Below, piece after piece: positions 29,084 through 37,189 of a stretch of DNA of 64,000 nucleotides. The notes below the pieces were generated by a model. The model was given only the letters and a program-made list of their open reading frames with translations. It searched no databases and had not been told where the DNA came from. Origin of the DNA: Lactobacillus sp. ESL0791 (GTDB lineage Bacteria; Bacillota; Bacilli; Lactobacillales; Lactobacillaceae). The DNA lies in assembly GCF_029433255.1 (NCBI RefSeq), contig NZ_JAQTHU010000001.1, positions 186,001-250,000 of the forward strand, in the 5' to 3' direction. The stretch's first letter is position 1, and each line of letters opens with the position of its first letter. A program made the translations under genes and the position numbers.

Positions 29084-31618
29084 ATGACAAAAAAGCATTT
29101 TTATGAAACTTTTCACCCAGAGCATTACGACTTGTTCATTGATGTGAATCGTGAGAATAAAACAATTAAGGGAACGTCGACTATTACTGGTGTGGCCCAG
29201 GAAAAGACGGTTTTAATTCATCAAAAATACATGAAGATTTCTTCCGTTACTTGTGATGGCAGCGATGTGCCGTTTACAGTTGATGACAAAAATGAGGCAA
29301 TTGAGATTAACCTTGGTAAGACCGGACAGGTGACACTAAAGATTGCTTACGAGGCACCGCTGACCGATACCATGATGGGAATTTACCCTTCGTATTATCA
29401 AGTTAACGGGGTCAAAAAAGAGATTATTGGTACCCAGTTTGAGACAACCGCTGCGCGTCAAGCTTTTCCGTGTGTCGATGAGCCAGAAGCAAAAGCCACT
29501 TTTTCGTTAGCTCTTAAATATGATGAGCATGAAGGTGAAACCACTATTGCCAATATGCCGGAAATTAAGGTCGAAAATGGTGTGCACTATTTTGAAAAAA
29601 CAGTGCGGATGTCCAGCTACTTGATTGCTTTTGGCTTCGGTGATTTGCAGTCAAAGATGACAGAAACTAAAGATGGCGTAAAAGTTGGCGTCTTTGCGAC
29701 TAAAGCTCATAAGGCCAAAGAATTAGATTTTGCTTTAGATATTGCTAAACGGGCAATTGAATTTTACGAAGACTTTTATCAAACTAAATACCCGCTGCCG
29801 CATTCATGGCAATTGGCTTTACCTGATTTTTCTGCCGGCGCAATGGAAAATTGGGGCCTTGTAACTTACCGTGAAGCAGCAATTTTGATTGATCCAGATA
29901 ACTCAACAGTCGAACAAAAGGCTTATGTTGCAACAGTTATTACTCATGAATTAGCCCACCAGTGGTTTGGCGATTTGGTCACGATGAAATGGTGGGACGA
30001 TCTGTGGTTGAACGAAAGTTTTGCCAATATGATGATGTATCTATCAGTTGATGCGATGGAACCAGATTGGCATATTTGGGATAACATGTTCCAAATCAGT
30101 GAGGTGCCGGCTGCCTTGAACCGAGATGCAACCGATGGCGTCCAGCCAGTTCACGTTCAAGTTGAGGATCCGGCAGACATCGATTCGATTTTTGACAGTT
30201 CAATAGTTTATGCTAAGGGTGCACGGATGCTGGTCATGGTACGGACTTTGCTCGGTGATGACGCTCTAAGAAAGGGTCTCAAATACTACTTTGAGCAGCA
30301 CAGTTATAGCAATGCCACTGGCGATGACCTGTGGAATGCTTTATCGACAGCAACGGATTTGGATATTGGTAAAATTATGCACACTTGGCTTGATCAACCG
30401 GGGTACCCCGTTGTTAGTGCCAAAGTGGTTGAAAATGGACATCTAATTTTAAGTCAAAAGCAATTCTTTGTTGGTGAAGGTAAAGATATTGGCAGAACTT
30501 GGGCAATTCCGCTGAATGCCAACTTTGACGCACCGCAGATTATGTCCGAAAAGAAAGTGGATTTAGGTTCATATCAAGAATTGCGGGCTAAAGCTGGTCA
30601 TGCCTTGCGCTTGAATGTTGGCAACGATTCACACTTCATTGTTAAGTATGATGATACTTTAATGACTGATATTATGAATGAATTAAACGAATTAAAGCCA
30701 GTTGATCATTTGCAGCTGCTCCAAGATCTTGGCTTTTTGGCAGACAGTAAGCAGATTTCTTATGCCGAAATTGTGCCATTGCTGCCGAAATTTGCTGATT
30801 CCAGATCAAATATTGTCATTAAATCTTTGTTTGGCAGTGCGCGGAAACTACGGAAATTTGTTGAACCTGGTTCTGCTGCGGAGAAGAATTTAAAGGACTT
30901 GTTTGATAAACTGTCACAAAAGCAACTTGTACGCTTAGGTTTCCAAGTCAAAGCAGGAGAAAACATTGAGGACACACAAATTAGACCAAATGAAGTTTCC
31001 GCTAGTTTGTATGCAGAAAATCCCGCAACAATTAAAGCACTGCATGAATTGTTTACGAAGAATGAAGCTGATCTTCATGGTTTGAGTGCAGATATTCGTG
31101 CTTATGTTTTAATGAACGAGGTTAAACATTTTGGTAGTCATGATTTGCAGGTTAAATTAGTTGGCGAGTATCAGACAGCAGTTGATCCAGCTTATAAAAA
31201 TGATTTGTTGGCGGCAATCACCGATACAGAAAATGCCGCTGAGTTGAACGAAATTATTGCTAACTTTAAGAATGCCAATCTTATTAAGCCGCAAGATTTA
31301 ACTTCCTGGTACTACAATGTTTTGTTAAACAGAAAAGGTGAGCAGGCTGCTTGGAACTGGATCAGGGATGAATGGTCCTGGCTTGAAAAAACAGTCGGTG
31401 GCGACATGGAATTCACCAGTTATATTAAGGTGATCGCGAACGTTTTCCATACGCCGGAAAGATTAGCCGAATTTAAGGCTTTCTTTGAACCAAAAATTAA
31501 CCAGCCAGGTTTGGGTCGTGAAATTCAAATGGATACTAAGGTGATTGCGACCAAGGTCGATTTGATTAGAGAAGAAAAAGACGCTGTTAATGAAGCAGTT
31601 GCAAAAGTCATAAAGTAA
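29084..31618 (+). CDS. pepN: Aminopeptidase N
   Basis: This is the M1 zinc aminopeptidase of lactic acid bacteria. The 844-residue protein has the exopeptidase motif GAMENWG near 260, zinc site HELAHQWFGDLVT followed by NESFA near 290-315, and the downstream proton-donor Tyr region. It releases N-terminal residues from peptides in the cytosol. The length and single-copy organisation are typical. A strong SD, AGGAGG, precedes the ATG. No terminator is obvious before the next promoter at 31635. Confidence 0.97.
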   Translation: MTKKHFYETFHPEHYDLFIDVNRENKTIKGTSTITGVAQEKTVLIHQKYMKISSVTCDGSDVPFTVDDKNEAIEINLGKTGQVTLKIAYEAPLTDTMMGIYPSYYQVNGVKKEIIGTQFETTAARQAFPCVDEPEAKATFSLALKYDEHEGETTIANMPEIKVENGVHYFEKTVRMSSYLIAFGFGDLQSKMTETKDGVKVGVFATKAHKAKELDFALDIAKRAIEFYEDFYQTKYPLPHSWQLALPDFSAGAMENWGLVTYREAAILIDPDNSTVEQKAYVATVITHELAHQWFGDLVTMKWWDDLWLNESFANMMMYLSVDAMEPDWHIWDNMFQISEVPAALNRDATDGVQPVHVQVEDPADIDSIFDSSIVYAKGARMLVMVRTLLGDDALRKGLKYYFEQHSYSNATGDDLWNALSTATDLDIGKIMHTWLDQPGYPVVSAKVVENGHLILSQKQFFVGEGKDIGRTWAIPLNANFDAPQIMSEKKVDLGSYQELRAKAGHALRLNVGNDSHFIVKYDDTLMTDIMNELNELKPVDHLQLLQDLGFLADSKQISYAEIVPLLPKFADSRSNIVIKSLFGSARKLRKFVEPGSAAEKNLKDLFDKLSQKQLVRLGFQVKAGENIEDTQIRPNEVSASLYAENPATIKALHELFTKNEADLHGLSADIRAYVLMNEVKHFGSHDLQVKLVGEYQTAVDPAYKNDLLAAITDTENAAELNEIIANFKNANLIKPQDLTSWYYNVLLNRKGEQAAWNWIRDEWSWLEKTVGGDMEFTSYIKVIANVFHTPERLAEFKAFFEPKINQPGLGREIQMDTKVIATKVDLIREEKDAVNEAVAKVIK

Positions 31619-31634
31619 ATTAGTATAAAAAAAT

Positions 31635-31663
31635 TTGACAAGCTTATAACATAGGATTATGAT
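31635..31663 (+). promoter_or_regulatory. Promoter of the mannose-family PTS operon
   Basis: TTGACA (31635-31640) and TATGAT (31658-31663) are spaced by exactly 17 bases, a near-consensus sigma-A promoter. The antiterminator site begins about six bases after the predicted start. Confidence 0.85.
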
Positions 31664-31675
31664 AAATCTAAATTA

Positions 31676-31766
31676 AGGATTGTAATCGCATACATAAAAA
31701 GTAATGTGAGCAAAACCAAAATTGATATAGTCAATAGAGAACTATATTAGTTTTGGTTTTTTTGTT
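31676..31766 (+). promoter_or_regulatory. Variant RAT site and terminator before the mannose-family PTS operon
   Basis: GGATTGTAATCGC (31678-31690) and GAGCAAAACC (right half, about 31708-31717) look like RAT halves separated by an extra hairpin of about 16 bases, so the site is about 42 rather than 30 bases. It overlaps a terminator where AAAACCAAAA pairs with TTTTGGTTTT, with ATATAG/CTATAT inside, followed by a T run (to 31764). The downstream antiterminator at 34351-35208 is the likely ligand. Confidence 0.78.
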
Positions 31767-31808
31767 TGTTATGATCCTAATTAATTATTTGAAATAGGAG
31801 GAAAGATT

Positions 31809-32303
31809 ATGACAGTTGTAGGTGCAAGAATTGATAATCGATTACTGCATGGTGTTGTTGCAACGTCTTGGGCTCCTCAGTCTGGGGCAACAAGAGTAAT
31901 GATTATTGATAATGAGGTTGCGACAAATCCAGCGTTAAAAAATGCTATGAAACTTGGGAGGCCGGCTGGCATGGCAGTTTCAGTCATTACGGAGGATGTA
32001 GCATTACAAAATTTTAAAAACGGAAAATATGATCGACAGAAAGTCTATATTTTAGCTAAGACACCAAAAATATTTTTAGATTTGGTTAAGGCGGGAGTTT
32101 TAATTAAAGAATTAGTTTTGGGTGGGACTTTAACTTATGAAGATTCTATTCAAGTAACTAAGCGTGCGTACATAAAAAAAGAAGAAATCAATGTATATAA
32201 AGAATTAATAAAAAATAATGTTCAAATCAATTCAATGTATACAACTAAAGATAAGCCAATAAGTGTATCAACAATATTAAATAAAAAGGAGCGTGAACTG
32301 TAA
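31809..32303 (+). CDS. PTS EIIB component, mannose/fructose/sorbose family
   Basis: This 164-residue protein has the phosphohistidine motif RIDNRLLHGVVATSW near residue 15. The rest matches the mannose-family EIIB fold, ending with a C-terminal segment containing KDKPISV. It receives phosphate from the EIIA encoded at 33908. AGGAGGAAAG precedes the ATG. The stop overlaps the next start by one base. Confidence 0.92.
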   Translation: MTVVGARIDNRLLHGVVATSWAPQSGATRVMIIDNEVATNPALKNAMKLGRPAGMAVSVITEDVALQNFKNGKYDRQKVYILAKTPKIFLDLVKAGVLIKELVLGGTLTYEDSIQVTKRAYIKKEEINVYKELIKNNVQINSMYTTKDKPISVSTILNKKEREL

Positions 32304-33100
32304 TGGGATTAACATTTCCACAAGCTATTTTAATTACGTTACTAGCATATGTTTATGAGTTAGATAGAAAATCGACACAAATTGCAGGTAAGATTACTAT
32401 TTTATATGGAGCCTTAACTGGCTGGATATTAGGGGATTTTAAAACAGGTTTGGAAGTTGGTGCAACTTTACAATTAATGTCATTAGGTGTAGCCAATTTA
32501 GGTGGTGCTTCTATGCCTGATTATCCAGTAGCTGCAATTATTTCTGCCGCAATAGCTGTTGCAACTGGCAAGGGTATGGCTGCTGGACTAGCAATTGGAA
32601 TTCCAGTTGGAATGTTAGTAATGAATTTAGATGTTATGTTTCAAATTTTGAATTCAGCTATAGCTAAAAAAGCACAAAATTATGCTAATAAAAGTCAATT
32701 TAAGAAAATGCGAAGAACCATTCCTATTTCAACATTTTTAATTCCTTTAGAAGCTGCTTTACCAGTATTTCTAGCTGTAGTGTTTGGAAAAGCAGTTGTT
32801 GAAGCCGTTTTGAATTTTATGCCAGCGTGGTTTACTGTTGGATTAAACGTAGCTGGAGGTATGTTACCAGCAGTTGGATTTGCAATGTTATTAGTTTATA
32901 TGCCAATGAAAAAATATGGATATTGGTTAATAGTTGGTTTTGTGGCTACGGCGTTTTTAAGTGTCCCTGTATTAGGGGTTGCCTTGCTTGGAATAGCTGC
33001 AGCTATTCATCAATATAAAAATTCTGACAATAATTCCAAGAATGTTGCTATCAATGGAAATAATAATTCTTTAACAGAAGAGGATATGGAAGATGAATAA
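32303..33100 (+). CDS. PTS EIIC component, mannose/fructose/sorbose family
   Basis: This 265-residue membrane protein has six to seven hydrophobic segments. VGATLQLMSLGVANLGGASMPD (one segment, near 50-72) is the usual mannose-family EIIC motif. It forms the membrane part with EIID. The C-terminal tail is hydrophilic and Asn-rich (about 235-265). It overlaps EIIB by one base and EIID by eight. Confidence 0.92.
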   Translation: MGLTFPQAILITLLAYVYELDRKSTQIAGKITILYGALTGWILGDFKTGLEVGATLQLMSLGVANLGGASMPDYPVAAIISAAIAVATGKGMAAGLAIGIPVGMLVMNLDVMFQILNSAIAKKAQNYANKSQFKKMRRTIPISTFLIPLEAALPVFLAVVFGKAVVEAVLNFMPAWFTVGLNVAGGMLPAVGFAMLLVYMPMKKYGYWLIVGFVATAFLSVPVLGVALLGIAAAIHQYKNSDNNSKNVAINGNNNSLTEEDMEDE

Positions 33101-33890
33101 TAAATATAAAATCACAAAAAAAGATCTTTTAAGAACTGCTTTTAGACATTTTATAGGTGTGGGAACGTTTAATTATGACACGGGAATAGCTTCTAGCCTT
33201 GTTTGGGAAATGTTTCCTGTACTAAGAAAAATTTATAGTAATGATGATGATTTAATTGCTTCATTGAATAACCATTTTAAATATTATAATTGTAATCCAT
33301 GGTTATCACCATTAATTACCGGTGCTACTCTTGCAATGGAGGAAAAAGATGGAACTGATTCACTCGAAGCAGTTCAAAGCCTGAAAACTGGATTAATGGG
33401 CCCTTTGTCAGGAATAGGTGATACTATTATTTGGGTAATGATGCCAACTATCTTTGGATCAATTGCCGGGTCAATGGGAAAACAAGGTAATCCACTGGGA
33501 ATGTGGTTATTCTTATTAGTTTACTTTATGTTTTTCTTATTAAGACCTTATGTATATATTCTTGGCTATAATTCAGGAACTAGTTTAATTGATAAATTAG
33601 GAAATAAAATGGAAGCATTTACTGATTCCATTTCTGTACTTGGAATAATGGTGATTGGATCAATAGTTTCATCAACTGTTAGCATTAAAACCGGTTGGGT
33701 TTTTAGCAATGGCGGTGTGAAAATTAGTTTACAAAGTATTCTTGATAAGATATGTCCGTCTTTGTTGCCCGCTGTACTTGTTGCTACTTTATATGTTTTA
33801 TTAAAAAAGAAAGTTAAGATGTCAGCCTTAATTATTTTAGTTATTTTGGTTTCAATGTTAGGAGCCGCAATTGGATTGTTTACAGTTTAA
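33093..33890 (+). CDS. PTS EIID component, mannose/fructose/sorbose family
   Basis: This 265-residue protein begins KITKKDLLRTAFRHF and carries FNYDTG near 26-31, family marks of EIID. LSGIGDTIIW near 110 and hydrophobic segments in the second half also agree. With EIIC it makes the channel. The substrate of this system is not evident because no glycosidase or other catabolic enzyme is in the operon. Confidence 0.93.
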   Translation: MNNKYKITKKDLLRTAFRHFIGVGTFNYDTGIASSLVWEMFPVLRKIYSNDDDLIASLNNHFKYYNCNPWLSPLITGATLAMEEKDGTDSLEAVQSLKTGLMGPLSGIGDTIIWVMMPTIFGSIAGSMGKQGNPLGMWLFLLVYFMFFLLRPYVYILGYNSGTSLIDKLGNKMEAFTDSISVLGIMVIGSIVSSTVSIKTGWVFSNGGVKISLQSILDKICPSLLPAVLVATLYVLLKKKVKMSALIILVILVSMLGAAIGLFTV

Positions 33891-33907
33891 TAAGGTGGAA
33901 AGTTGTT

Positions 33908-34324
33908 TTGAAAAAGGTAATTATTGTAACGCATAAATCATTAGCAGAAGGATTTAAGGACTCACTTAATTTCTTTACAGGAGTAAACGATCAAATTGTT
34001 GCTATATCAGCTTATGAAGATAATAATGTTTTTCCAGAAAAACAGTTAGCAGATGAATTAAAAAATAGTAAACCAGAAGATAAAATTATAATCTTAACAG
34101 ATATGTTAGGTGGTAGTGTCAATCAACATGCGTCTAGATATATCGATAAAAATATTTATTTAATTACTGGGATTAACTTGTCTATTGCTTTGGAGATAGT
34201 ATTACTTCCTGAAGAAAAAGTCTCTAACAAAAAAATAGAAGAAATGGTTAAAGAAGCAAGAAAGCAGTTGGTATTTGTAAATAATTATTTAAAACAAAAT
34301 AAAGCCGATTATGATGATGAGTAA
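33908..34324 (+). CDS. PTS EIIA component, mannose/fructose/sorbose family
   Basis: This 138-residue EIIA has the phosphohistidine near residue 9 in VTHKSLAEGF and TDMLGGSVN near 60, the ManX-type loop. The TTG start at 33908 follows AAGGTGG (33892-33898) by nine bases, and no ATG is well placed. It passes phosphate from HPr to the EIIB at 31809. The order B-C-D-A is less common than A or AB first. Confidence 0.88.
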   Translation: MKKVIIVTHKSLAEGFKDSLNFFTGVNDQIVAISAYEDNNVFPEKQLADELKNSKPEDKIIILTDMLGGSVNQHASRYIDKNIYLITGINLSIALEIVLLPEEKVSNKKIEEMVKEARKQLVFVNNYLKQNKADYDDE

Positions 34325-34350
34325 GAAATGCTTTTTGTTGGAGAATGTTT

Positions 34351-35208
34351 ATGAAAATATTAAGAATCTTCAATAATAATATAATTCTTGTAAAAAATGA
34401 GGAAACTGACAAGGAAAGTATTCTCTGGGGCAAAGGAGTTGGGTTTCAAAAATCTAAAGGTGAAAACATAGAGATAAATAAAGGAGATTCACTGTTTGTT
34501 AAAGAATCTGAGTCTGAATGGGTAAGATCATTTATTTCGCTTAGTGATGAAATTCCTCTTTCATATTTTGAGTTAACTAAAGAAATTGTTAAAAAAGCAG
34601 AAAATAAATTAAACGTAAAATTCAATCCATTTTTATTGATTTCTTTGACTGATCATATTTATTTTGCAGTTCAACGTTCTAATGAAAATAATAATATTGC
34701 TTTGAAAGATATTAAAGAAGCATATCCGAAAGAATATAATCAAGCGATTGTGAGTAAATTGATGATTGAGCGTGAATTTAATATCAAATTAAATGATAGT
34801 GAAATAGGCTTTTTAACTATCCATTTTATTGAAAATGAGTATCAAAAAAAAGATGATAAAAATGATAACAGGATTATTTTAGATCAAGAAGATCAAGCTA
34901 TTATAAGAATTAAGCAAATAATTTCTCGAGAACTAAGAATAGATTTAAATAATAGGAAAATCAATAGTAGAAGATTAACAACTCATTTAAGATTTTTAAT
35001 TGATAGGATTCAAAAAAAAGAACATTTTAGTGATTCTGATGAAGATAAAATTTTATATTTCGAGATGGCTAAACTATATCCTAAATTAAAAAATTGTATT
35101 GCTGTAATTATAGAATATTTAAATAAAAAATTTGGATATAAGTTGACTAATTCTGAAAAATTGTATTTGATTATGCATTTACAGCAGATAACTAAGCAAA
35201 TAGTTTAA
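34351..35208 (+). CDS. BglG/LicT-family antiterminator of the mannose-family PTS operon
   Basis: The CAT RNA-binding domain occupies about 1-55 (KILRIFNNNIILVKNEE, WGKGVGFQKSKG). PRD1 (about 65-165, with LTDHIYF) and PRD2 (about 175-280) follow. The ATG at 34351 is eight bases after GGAG, while the ATG at 34345 is too near. It probably binds the variant RAT at 31676. Antiterminators of this class usually govern beta-glucoside or sucrose PTS genes. Their use with a mannose-family PTS is uncommon. Confidence 0.9.
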   Translation: MKILRIFNNNIILVKNEETDKESILWGKGVGFQKSKGENIEINKGDSLFVKESESEWVRSFISLSDEIPLSYFELTKEIVKKAENKLNVKFNPFLLISLTDHIYFAVQRSNENNNIALKDIKEAYPKEYNQAIVSKLMIEREFNIKLNDSEIGFLTIHFIENEYQKKDDKNDNRIILDQEDQAIIRIKQIISRELRIDLNNRKINSRRLTTHLRFLIDRIQKKEHFSDSDEDKILYFEMAKLYPKLKNCIAVIIEYLNKKFGYKLTNSEKLYLIMHLQQITKQIV

Positions 35209-35224
35209 AAAGGGAAGTAAACAA

Positions 35225-36091
35225 ATGAAAGTATCAGAAGTAATTAAAAAAATAAAAGAATATCATACTGAAAACAATATAAATAAAAATACTACTAGAG
35301 ATAAAGTTCTTTTTAACCATGTTGAAGAGGAATGTACAGGAATTGTTATAACTACCTGGGCTAGTATTGATGTTATAAAAAAAGCAATTAAGCTTGGAGC
35401 TAATCTGATAGTTTCTCATGAAGCATTATTTTGGAATCACGGTGATCATACTGATTGGCTTCAATATAAAGATAATGCGACTTATTTATTAAAGAAAAAA
35501 TTATTGAACGAGCATAAAATAACGGTTTGGCGAGATCATGATCATGTTCATTATGCGGGAATACCAGTCAATGGCAAAATGGTTGACGGTATATTTTATG
35601 GTGTCGCTAAATTACTTGGCTGGGATAAATATGTTGTTGAAGGAAAAGATAGCAGTCCTAGATATGGGTTAACAAGATATCGACAATTTACTATCCCAGA
35701 AACTACTGCTTTTGATATATCTCAAAAATTAATAAAAGTAGGTAATTTAAATGGAACAAAGATCTATGGTAATCCCAAAACAAAAGTTAAAAATATAATT
35801 ATACCTGGACATAATTTGGGAGATGCAAAAGATATTATTACTAAAGTTGATAAAGAGAATATCGATTTGGTTTTAGAAATGGAAACAATTGATTTTACTT
35901 TAAGTGAATATATAAGAGATAGTAGTATGTTAGGATTAAACAAAGCATTAGTTACAATTGGACATTTTAATCTAGAAGAATTTGGCATGAAATATATGGT
36001 TGAGTATTTGCCTGAAATTTTTGATAATAAAATTAATTGTACATTTGTTCAATCAGGTGACATGTATCATTATGATGTTGCCAAATTTTAA
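35225..36091 (+). CDS. Nif3-family protein (dinuclear metal, GTP-cyclohydrolase-I type 2 like)
   Basis: This 288-residue protein shows the Nif3 core: GIVITTWASIDVIKKAIKLG, the metal-binding LIVSHEALFWNHGD, WRDHDHVHYAG, and IGHFNLEEFG toward the end. These histidines and acids usually form a dinuclear site. Here SHEALF replaces the common SHHP motif, as in a sugar-operon subgroup with SHE. The biochemical role of Nif3 proteins is still not settled. It is the last gene of the PTS operon, 16 bases after the antiterminator. Confidence 0.85.
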   Translation: MKVSEVIKKIKEYHTENNINKNTTRDKVLFNHVEEECTGIVITTWASIDVIKKAIKLGANLIVSHEALFWNHGDHTDWLQYKDNATYLLKKKLLNEHKITVWRDHDHVHYAGIPVNGKMVDGIFYGVAKLLGWDKYVVEGKDSSPRYGLTRYRQFTIPETTAFDISQKLIKVGNLNGTKIYGNPKTKVKNIIIPGHNLGDAKDIITKVDKENIDLVLEMETIDFTLSEYIRDSSMLGLNKALVTIGHFNLEEFGMKYMVEYLPEIFDNKINCTFVQSGDMYHYDVAKF

Positions 36092-36109
36092 AGTAAATTA
36101 GTGTAAAGA

Positions 36110-36139
36110 AAAAGATTATCGCTTGGGATAATCTTTTTT
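36110..36139. terminator. Bidirectional terminator between the Nif3 and esterase genes
   Basis: AAAAGATTATC pairs with GATAATCTTTT around a loop of about six bases, with T runs in both directions. Confidence 0.85.
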
Positions 36140-36169
36140 GATCTGCTCAGTATGACTGAGTTGAAAATA

Positions 36170-37174
36170 TTATTTATTAATTATTTTGGCAATATCATCG
36201 CAGACCTGTTCGGTTTGCTTTAAATAGCCTAGACGGTCAAAGAAGCCATGGTCAAGGCCCTTGTACAAAATTTCCTGTGCTTCTTTTCCATTGTCGTTTA
36301 GCAATTTAGCAAAGTATTTATTACTCTGCAGAAAATAATCAAACTCCGCTTCGATCATTATTACAGGAGGGATGTTGGTGAAATCAGTTGCGTAGACGGG
36401 GCTGATCAAAGGGTTGGTAACATCTTCATTCTCGCTATAAAGGGGACGCATCAAATTAGTAATGTACATGATTTTGTTTAGCCTAGTATGAATGTATTCT
36501 TGCTCCTCATTAGCCATCTGATAAAGTTCATAATTCCAGTGATAGATGGTCTTGTCTACTTCTTGCAGATCAAGAGCACCATAGATTGAAATGACCTGCT
36601 TGATTTGGTGGAGTTTGTCTAATAGGCCGCAGGCTACAGCTAGGTTCCCACCTGCACTATCGCCAGCAACAAATATTTTTGAATTAGTAAAACCTAAAGA
36701 TTGTTGGTGCTCAATAATCCAGGTAATTGTCTCAATTGTGTCGTTTAATGCGCCTGGAAAAGGTGTTTCCGGTGCCAAACGGTAATCAAGCGAGATCACC
36801 GTACAGTTTGCTTTTTCGGCAATTAAGCGGCATTGATTGAGCATAATTGTACTGTCACCACCGATAAAGCCCCCGCCATGCAAATAAAGACAGGCATTAG
36901 TTACCATTTTTAGGTCATGTGGATGACAAACTAGTGCAGGAATGTACCTGTTTTTACACTTAATCAGGATACTTTTCACATCGATTGGCGTGCTGGTCAT
37001 GTCTTTATTAGGAGAGCCCATCCCCTTTCTTGCTTGAGCAAAATCAACTTGTGTCACATCAATTACCTGGTTTGCTTCACCGTCGGAAAAAGCCTTCTTT
37101 TTCTTTGTCCGCGCTAAAACCTGCGGGTCAAGTCGCCCCCAAATGTTGCCGTAAGCTGAATCTTTAATAATCAT
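36170..37174 (-). CDS. Alpha/beta hydrolase, HSL-family esterase
   Basis: This 334-residue cytosolic esterase has the oxyanion HGGGFIGGDS motif near 93, the nucleophile Ser in GDSAGGNLA near 170, a candidate acid in EAEFDYF near 275 and the histidine in GLDHGFFD near 308. Such enzymes split short acyl esters. It is the third gene of an antiterminator-PTS-esterase operon, 15 bases after the PTS gene. Deacylation of an imported acylated glycoside is therefore a plausible role, inferred from position. Confidence 0.88.
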   Translation of the reverse strand: MIIKDSAYGNIWGRLDPQVLARTKKKKAFSDGEANQVIDVTQVDFAQARKGMGSPNKDMTSTPIDVKSILIKCKNRYIPALVCHPHDLKMVTNACLYLHGGGFIGGDSTIMLNQCRLIAEKANCTVISLDYRLAPETPFPGALNDTIETITWIIEHQQSLGFTNSKIFVAGDSAGGNLAVACGLLDKLHQIKQVISIYGALDLQEVDKTIYHWNYELYQMANEEQEYIHTRLNKIMYITNLMRPLYSENEDVTNPLISPVYATDFTNIPPVIMIEAEFDYFLQSNKYFAKLLNDNGKEAQEILYKGLDHGFFDRLGYLKQTEQVCDDIAKIINK

Positions 37175-37189
37175 TGTTAATCTCCGTAA

